64,000 bases of DNA. It comes from Mercenaria mercenaria (taxonomy: Eukaryota > Mollusca > Bivalvia > Venerida > Veneridae). The stretch is from NCBI RefSeq assembly GCF_021730395.1, contig NW_026463323.1, positions 1-64,000 on the forward strand. The letters are read 5' to 3'. Positions 56,355 through 64,000 of this stretch are shown here, one piece after another. The position numbers and the translations under genes were made by a program. Within the stretch, counting starts at the first letter, position 1. Each line of letters starts with the position of its first letter. The notes below the pieces were generated by a model that did no database searches, had not been told where the DNA came from, and saw nothing but the letters and a program-made list of their open reading frames with translations.

Positions 56355-57837
56355 TATTATTGAACCTAATGACCTAGTTTTTGAAGGCACATGAACCAGT
56401 TTGGAACCTGACCTAGATATTATCAAGGAGAACATTCTCACCAACTTTCATGAAGATCTCATGAAAGTATGGCCTCTAGAGAGGTCACAATATTTTTCTA
56501 TTTTTATACCTACTGACCTAGTTTTGACTACACGTGATCCAGTTTCAAACTTAATCTGGATATCATCAAGGTGATCATTCAGACAAATTTTCATGAAGAT
56601 CAATTGAAAAATATGGCCTCTGGAGTGGTCAAAAGGTTTATCTACTATTAGACCTACTGACCTAGTTTTTGACCGCAGTTATCCCAGTTTCGAACTTGAC
56701 CTAGATATCAGAAAGATGAATATTCAGACCAACTTTTATGGAGATCCATTGAAAAGAGAGGTCATAAGGTTTTTCTATTTTTAGACCTACTGACCTAGTT
56801 TTTGACCGCAGTTGACCCAGTTTCAAATTTGACCTAGATATTATTACGATGAACATTTTGATCAACATTCATAAAGATCCCATGAAAAATATGGCCTCTA
56901 GAGAGGTCACAAGGTTTTTATATTATTTGACCTACTGACCTAGTTTTTAAAGGCACGTAACCCAGTTTCAAAGTTAACCAAGATATCATCAAGGTAAACA
57001 TTCTGACCAATTTTCATGAAGATCCATTGAAAAGTACGGCCTCTAGGGAGGTCACAAGGTTTTTCTACTTTTAGACCTACTGACCTAGTTTTTGACCGCA
57101 GTTGACCCAGTTTCAAACTTGACTTAGATATCATTAAGATGAATATTCAAACCAGATTTCATTTCATACAGATCCATGAAAAATATGCCCTCTATAGAGG
57201 TCAAAGGTTTTTTACTATTAGACCTACTGACCTAGTTTATGACCGCAGTTGTCCCAGTTTCGAACTTGACCTAGATATCATAAAGATGAATATTCAGACC
57301 AACTTTTATGAAGATCCATTGAAAAGAGAGGTCACGATGTTTTTCTATTTTTCGACCTAATGACCTAGCTTCTGACCGCAGTTGACCCAGTTTCAAACTT
57401 GACCTAGATATCATTAAAATGAACATTCAACCAAATTTTATTTCATACAGATCCCATGAAAAATATTGCCTCTAGAGAGGTCACAGGTTTTTCTATTATT
57501 TGACCTACTGACCTAGTTTTTGATGACATTATCAAGGTGAACATTTTGACTAACTTTCATGGAGATCCATTTAAAAGTATGGCCTCTAGAGAGGTCACAA
57601 CGTTTTCCTGTTTTCAGACCTACTGACCTAGTTTTTTACCCCAGCTGACCCAGTTTCAAACTTGACCTAGATATCACCAAGATAAACATTTTGACCAACT
57701 TTCATGAAGATCCATTGAAAAATGTAACCTCTAGAGTGGTCACAAGCAAAGTTTACGCACGGACGGACGGACTGACGGACGCCGGACGCCAGGCGACCAC
57801 AAAAGCTCACCTTGTCACTTCGTGACAGGTGAGCTAA
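56355..57837 (+). mobile_element. Pearl/Helinoto-like element with about ten 145-bp units
   Basis: Units carry GACCTACTGACCTAGTTTTT, GACCGCAGTTGACCCAGTTT, CTTGACCTAGATATCATNAA and ATGGCCTCTAGAGAGGTCAC, recurring about every 145 bp from 56370 to 57740. The array is followed by an (ACGG)n-type tract at 57756-57780. A hairpin CTCACCTTGTCAC-TTC-GTGACAGGTGAG then runs into CTAA, ending at 57837. The left end typical of the family is not seen, so the copy is 5'-truncated or has a diverged start. The core unit is a relative of that at 2631-9314. Confidence 0.75.
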
Positions 57838-58089
57838 AATGCGTATATTTTACAGATTCAAGCAATAAGAAATGAATTAATGCAATAACAATTACCAACC
57901 TTTCTTAACTTTCAAAATACTCTCAGCGCTGTACCATTTCCTGAACTGGGGACTCTTTGTTTATCGATAATGCCTCCACTTCATCCCTATCACTGCATGT
58001 CTGTAAATACATTTATGTAACATTTGTTCTATGGTTACTATTAACAACTAAAAGATATAGTTTCCGATCTATATAGAGCTGCAGGAGAC

Positions 58090-58215
58090 AGATTTCACAT
58101 TTTACCAACCCTACTGTCTTTTATCAAATTACTCCGATGAACATATACCCCTCTCACCTCGGGATCGAACGGACTACCCTGCTTATCCTGAATCTGCGCT
58201 CTATCTACTGAAAGA
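58090..58215 (-). repeat. tRNA-derived SINE head, reverse orientation
   Basis: On the minus strand, TAGCTGGCTCTTTCAGTAGA then TAGAGCGCAG (A-box-like) and CCGTTCGATCCCGAGGTGAG (B box). The spacing of the two boxes is tRNA-like, but the anticodon stem does not pair. Confidence 0.5.
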
Positions 58216-61056
58216 GCCAGCTAACAGCAAAACATTTAGATCAAGTCATAAGACGGACGGGGGAGGGGGAGGGGGTGGTTAGCGGAATCAGTAACCATAT
58301 TACTTCCATATTACATATCACTGATTAATGTTACATTAATGTTTACAATTTTGATCACCTCTTATTTTTTTCTGTCTTTATAAGCTCCCCATAATTAAAA
58401 CCAGGTATTACAAAAAGGAATGCACCAAACATAATGTCCATTCCCAATAAGCGTACCTAATCCTGTTATCGAAATTACATTGAAAAACAAATTAACTACT
58501 TATTTCCAGGTGAATTAAGATAAGAAATATCTTATTTATAAGAAAATTATATTAAAAGTATCTGGCATTTGAATTCGCTTAAAAGTTGCAGTAAGTTCAT
58601 TGTGAGTTGTTAGGTTTTAATTCAACATTCTAGTCATTCTTTCTTTTTTTTTTTTTCATTTTTAATCCATTTCTAACATAAAGATAACCGCTAGTTTTTA
58701 AAACTTTGTTTTATCCCTTTAAACTGCTTTCATTTCCTTCGTAACTAGAGAGATCTCATCAAATGTTTATACAATATCCATTATGAATTAGAGTTTCATG
58801 ATATTAAACGTAACATGTAGTAAACAATTGTAATAATGTAATTTAGAATCATCTATCGTTATATCCATACCTTTTAACTTTTTCATCAATATTCCTGCGA
58901 TCAACTAGTACAAACATTTTGTTTCCATTGACCGTCAAAAATCCTATGATGTGCACATAATTCTTAGTTTAGTTGTTCGTTCTCTAAAAAACAATATAAA
59001 AATACACACGTATGAAAATCAGCACTTCTGAGGAGTGCATATTTAAAAAATACCGATATTTTAAATACTAACGTTTTCTTTAAATTACGTGCATTGCTAA
59101 ACATAGTATTAAGTATGTCAGTTGTGCTAAAGAATTTTCTTTTGTATTATCAAAAGAAAAGGTCTTACATCATATGGTGCACTTCTACTAACATATAATA
59201 CTCTAAAAAGAATTGTAAATTTCACTCATGAGAATTCTTTTTATGACAGGTAAAATACATTTTGTCAGCAAAAAAAAACAAAAAAAAAAAAAAACACAAC
59301 AAAAAAACGACGGTTTTTATAGAGCCTGTTAGTGTCCAGATCTTGTCTTTAAGACATAATTGATTGTATCTAGAATTTATGTACATTTCTACACGCCAAG
59401 GTAATAACTTAAAGTATTATGAAATTATATAACCTTTTGTCCAAACATTCCAACTATTTAAAAAAGAAATAAAGATATATAACATATTTTACTTACTTTA
59501 AAGGTTTCCACTTGCTTTAAATATGTATATGTCTATCATGTTACTTTCTGTATCTGAATCCAGACGTTCCTGAAATAAAAGCGCAACCTTTTAAAAAATA
59601 AACGGAAAACAGACATTGGCGCGAAATTTCCTATTTAAACAAATGCAGCCATTCAGAATAATCAATTAAATGTCTACAAAGTGGCGGGCCGAGTAAAAGA
59701 ATTCGATAGTCTCTTATGCAATTTTTCATTTTTAGTTGTTTTTTTTTTAAATAGAAACTTGACTAGGAAAGATAAAAATAAAATTAAACTTATATGTGAA
59801 GTTCTACTTATATGAAATACTGTTGAAAACGGCAAAAAGAAAAATCAAACAAATATACAGTGCAGACTGCAAATAACAAATTTGAAAAATACATATTTCG
59901 CAGAAAAAATAAATGACCATGTAATATTAAATAATTTTCAGACTCAAGTAAAATATGTGTGGGAAACGCAATAGCTGATTTATGAGCTGGAAATAAAGTT
60001 AGGTGTTTTGTGATAAGTATTAATAATGTGTGTATTTAGTAAAGTAATCGCTTTAGGTATAATATTGTTCAAAACCAGAAATAAAAAAAAAATGTAAGCA
60101 GCGATAATTAATAAGTTTCAGAACTACTAAATTTACTCGTTAAACACATGTCATAAAAATCTGTAGAAAATGAAGTATTTGTAATTGTTTTTAAAAAGTG
60201 CAATGAAACAGAATCAATATACTTCTCCATCAATCCATTAGCATATCCTAGGGCATGACAATCACAACTGAACTTCAACACTTAAGCCTCAGAAAAGTTC
60301 TTCTTGCTTCGTTTCTGATTTTGAAAACCTAGACAACATAATATAAATGTACAGTATTGTCAAACGTCTCTACAGAATACATGTATTAAATATATGTGAT
60401 ACAATGGACTCATATTACTGGGAAATTCTAGAAAACTGAATAAAAAATAAAACTGTCCTAATACTTGTTCAACAAAAATTAAGTTGATTTGCTTTTATAC
60501 TAACCAGATTTGAATGACGTTAATTCACAGTTGCATGACACAAAATAAAACGTAGTGTAATACATTAACATTTCATTTAGAAAAATTACATTAATTTTTA
60601 ACATTTTTATAACTCACCTTGTATCCAAATTATTTCATTTTCACACTATTACGTTGAAATTTGAGTGCGCGTTACTTATTTCCATTAATCTAGTATATAA
60701 GTGTATAACTTTGATCCTAAATCATCGCCGGAAGCAGGCTGTAAATTGCAGGATATTTACCAAAGAAGCCACGGTATAGTCAACCTTGCCGTCTTTCCCA
60801 GGGTTATGTACATAAATACTCTTCAATTGACATGATTTATGACGGTTAGAGCTCACTTTGTCCCAGGACGGCTAAAATGTAGCTACTCCTATAGACCGGC
60901 TCCTGTCCCTATGTTTGTTCTTATTTACATATATATGTTTATTCATTAAGAGGAAAGTAACTTCAGCAGGTTGTTTTTACATTGATATTTTTATTGCCCC
61001 TGGCTCCAAACATAGGCATGGTTCAGCCTGCAGATAAAAAATGTGCTATTTTAGAG

Positions 61057-61160
61057 GCTTAAGATTTTCTTATTTTGCTTGCAGTATTTATATAAAAAAT
61101 ATAAAAAAAAATAAAAAAAGGCTTAAGATTTTCTTATTTTGCTTGCAGTATTTATATAAA
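61057..61160. repeat. Direct tandem duplication of about 43 bp
   Basis: GGCTTAAGATTTTCTTATTT followed by TGCTTGCAGTATTTATATAA occurs twice without differences, separated by about 17 bp of A-rich sequence. The lack of differences suggests a recent event. Confidence 0.8.
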
Positions 61161-61562
61161 AAAAGTAACCATGCAGCCAGGGAGCCAGGCTACTACTCCT
61201 ACTAAAATGTCTCTCACAGAATTTCAGATCAGAGCGCGAAGTTATAACAACATGGAATTCCAGAGAGTTACAGATAGCATCTGTAGATTGGCTTAAATAG
61301 CCCTATCAAATTACCAGCACCCTTCTCCATGGTCAGCTTTTGACATTGAGATGAACATTAGGTCAGTTTATTTGTTAATTGGTTTAACTGCACGAGAATA
61401 ACATATTGCTCCAGGAAAAAAATACAACTGATGTATTACTTAAAATGTATTTTGAATGAAATGCTAAGGAAATTTAACACACTTGAAATTTAAGTATAGC
61501 ATGTGAATCAATGAATGTTAAACACAGTTAGCAGTCCATTTTGGAGTTACAGTAATAGATAG

Positions 61563-61897
61563 TTTAAAGGTCCAGTAGCACTTTGGATGTAATGATCACA
61601 AGTAGCATTTCTTTTAACAAGAAATTTAATCTTTCTGACGAATTTGGCCGATAAGATAATTGTAGTGCTGCTTTTTTAAGTTGAAATTATACAACAGAAA
61701 TATAGCATAGTATTTTTATTCAATGATATTGCAAAAAGGAGAAATGTCTTCTATTAACTGTTTTCCGTGTAGAAACAACTAAAATGTCAAAAATATATTG
61801 AAACATGTTTTAGAGTAAAATAGTTTTTTTTAACTGAAATGTATCAACAAGAAATAATCTTTTGTAAGTTATTCATAAGTGTTACTGGACATTTAAA
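61563..61897. mobile_element. Candidate MITE with about 20-bp inverted ends
   Basis: TTTAAAGGTCCAGTAGCACT on the left and the reversed right end TTTAAATGTCCAGTAACACT differ at two positions. The interior is AT-rich and non-coding. No clear target duplication is seen. Confidence 0.5.
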
Positions 61898-64000
61898 AAA
61901 GAAAACAATCATGTCACGGTAATATGAAAACAAAGCACTGCGTTAATCGGGAATCGATCGGACTTCAACTCACCCCGTAACATTTGAAAAGAACTGCCTG
62001 ATGATGGCCAGGACCGTGGTACACAATTTTCAAGTCGATAGTAAATGTCTCATTCGGTATATCGCATGTTACCGTAGAGGGATCGATCTCGATTTTCGTA
62101 GTTTCGCCCAGGATCGGTTCTATATCAATTTAAAGGAAGAGTTTGGAATAAAAAAAAACACTGCCCGTATTTGTAATAATAAGCAAGATATTGCGGTTCA
62201 GACAAGTTATGCGGACACTACTTCGGCACAAGGAAAAAGCGTATTCTTCCAAAAAAGGTCCATAGTCAGACGCTCTGTACACATTTTTTAATTCGATAGA
62301 CTAAGTATAAATCTCGATCTGTACATCGCATTTTACGGTAGAAGGATCGGTAGGATCATTTCCCGTTTATTTTGTAGTAGTGAACAACCAAAAAGCATGT
62401 TGTTAGGAAGTGGAGAAGAAAGATTTATAGATAAATTAGAATCTACAGCAGTAGACTACGTTCTTGTATGCGTTCAATACCAATATAATTTGATTAGGCA
62501 CTAAGTTAAAAGCGAGGATATGATACCATTTGCTTTTCCAGTATTTTCTTTTGAAAGCTGCATTAAAAATAATCTTGTCATAAAATTGGTGGATATTGGA
62601 ACATACTCTCATCAGTATGTAAATATCGCGATACTATAAGTATATCTTGTAGTTACAGAGATATGTGCTTGTTATGGTACTTGGCCAGTGACCTCACATA
62701 ATGACATAAAAGACATGTGTGAACTTTCCACCAAATGCATGCAGCAGTATCGGAGATATGAACTTTCACGCAAAACTTTAACCAAAACATTAATGACGCG
62801 ATTCTGACGCACGGAAGCTTTTTCTCTTATTCTTTTCTTCGAAAGGTGGAGCTCCTTGCCTACCTAATTGGGAAAGTGTAGATTTGATTGAGCATGCGCC
62901 AGGGATGAATATTCCTGTCTTTCCATAGGGGTTTTAAAAACGTTGTCTAAAACAGCGTGCACTTTGGTGACGTCAACCAGTACTGGCACTATTATGACGT
63001 CATAAACTATTAAAGTAGTGTAAGGAAATACCGAAATTTACTTGTCACCACGATCTATTTTGAACGTGATAGGCAAGGAAAATGATCTTACATGTCTGTT
63101 TTATTAAAGTTTTCTCACGACAAGGCACACAAGTTACAAAAATTAAGTTACGTGCCTTCTATCAGTATACCAAGTTGTACTAGCTTTACCATATACTTTT
63201 TTAAGTTATTTCGGGATATATAGTTTCTTACATTCTCATATCTAGGCAAAAATCAAAGTTTCACCTGATGTTGATGTTTTATATATATTTATATATATAT
63301 AATATAGAAAGTTTCATCAAACAAGTTCAACCCAATGCATTATCTATTTTTGTACACTTATTGAAACAATTAGACGGATATTCTAGCCCACGGACTTTAA
63401 GCCACCTGACGCAAGTTTTAGTCACATAATAAGAATCGGGGAATAAATGAATTTACCGTTTTATGTATCGCCTCCTGTATCAACATAAGTACCGATTCGT
63501 ATTAAAAGTAAGACTATAAAACCCTCTGGTGAAACATGTAAATATTTAAACTAATTTTCTTAGTTTTATTGTAAATTAATTTTTAAAAAGTTCTTCCTCG
63601 AAAATAACTGCACTGCCATTTGTTTAGCACGATACATTTTGTTTCAAGAATATAACTGATAAATACAAAATAAAAATATATAATTACTCACCTGTTAGAA
63701 ATAACAAATTTATTTTTTAGCATTTTAGAAATAAGATTAAAAATAGAAAAAAAAAGCATTTCCTTTATAAGAATTCTATAAAGTTCTGGATCCTGTTTCT
63801 GCTATAATTAGTAAAAACGCATAAAACATGTAATCAAAATAAGGTCAAACAGCAGGCATTTAATGAGGTGATGTCGGTCAGCACAGCAGGCCATGGAGAT
63901 TTATGAGATACTAAAAGTTACAGCTATTTGCCCAGTTGATAAGCCCCTGGTAGATTTTGGTAACCTTCTCTAACATTTTAGCAGAACTGCAACGACAAAT

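Larger units (their letters stand above)
57840..64000. other. Gene-free AT-rich right flank
   Basis: No frame longer than about 96 codons, no recognisable exon and no known protein motif. Contents are a reverse SINE (58090-58215), a duplicated 43-bp block (61057-61100 and 61117-61160), a TIR candidate (61563-61897) and A-rich runs at 59270-59308. It may be intergenic or intronic to a gene outside the window. Confidence 0.45.

Noticed and set aside
62001-62291. 96-codon plus-strand frame
   Set aside because: Part of it (a stretch around TCGATAGTAAATGTCTC and GCATGTTACCGTAGAGGGAT) recurs in diverged form at 62290-62345, suggesting a local duplication in non-coding DNA. No domain.
1-64000. CRISPR array, rRNA, operon or other prokaryotic features
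   Set aside because: The tandem arrays have no unique spacers, and the genes are spliced. The DNA is eukaryotic.

Overview
The window is nuclear DNA of an animal, most likely a bivalve mollusc of the venerid/heterodont kind. It is AT-rich and intron-rich, with GT-AG splice sites. Its repeats are of types known from bivalves: pearl/Helinoto-like elements (tandem core repeats, a GC-rich short-repeat tract, then a hairpin and CTAA), tRNA-derived SINEs, a palindromic MITE common in clams, and several LINE clades. I see no bacterial, organellar, LTR-retrovirus or Polinton signature, and no CRISPR array, rRNA gene or free-standing tRNA gene.

Three host genes are supported. (1) 241-11493, minus strand: the first five coding exons of an acidic, probably nuclear protein (tentatively RBM33-like) that runs off the left edge. 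(2) 11873-26205, plus strand: a complete eight-exon FAM221A orthologue of 323 aa. Genes 1 and 2 are head to head, with 379 bp between their start codons, so a shared bidirectional promoter is likely. (3) 37595-40253, plus strand: a two-exon gene of 669 aa joining a TRIM-like N-terminus (two B-box zinc fingers and a coiled coil, no RING) to an immunity-related GTPase (IRG)-type G domain. This is the most interesting gene here.

Region by region. The 9.1-kb first intron of the left gene (2361-11455) is a nest of transposons. A pearl-like element is split by a TIR transposon with a 3-bp CTA target duplication. That transposon itself holds another TIR element (which holds a third) and a second pearl-like element. 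Beside it lie two fold-back elements with 9-10-bp target duplications that hit near-identical targets. FAM221A introns hold a further 9-bp-TSD MITE, SINEs, a fold-back MITE, two reverse pearl-like copies and a 5.5-kb LINE in the last intron. From 26.2 to 37.6 kb is intergenic DNA with repeats and a 5'-truncated CR1/L2-like LINE. A block just 3' of FAM221A (26.6-28.0 kb) recurs in the same orientation at 41.2-44.0 kb, on the far side of the B-box/IRG gene. From 45 to 52.3 kb are a SINE, a relic of an RNase H-bearing LINE, another SINE and a nearly intact CR1-like LINE on the minus strand with a 2A-like motif. From 56.3 to 57.8 kb is another pearl-like array, and 57.8-64 kb is AT-rich with no recognisable gene.

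The host genes do not form a pathway. FAM221A and its divergent neighbour may share a promoter. The B-box/IRG gene is a candidate innate-immunity gene on its own.
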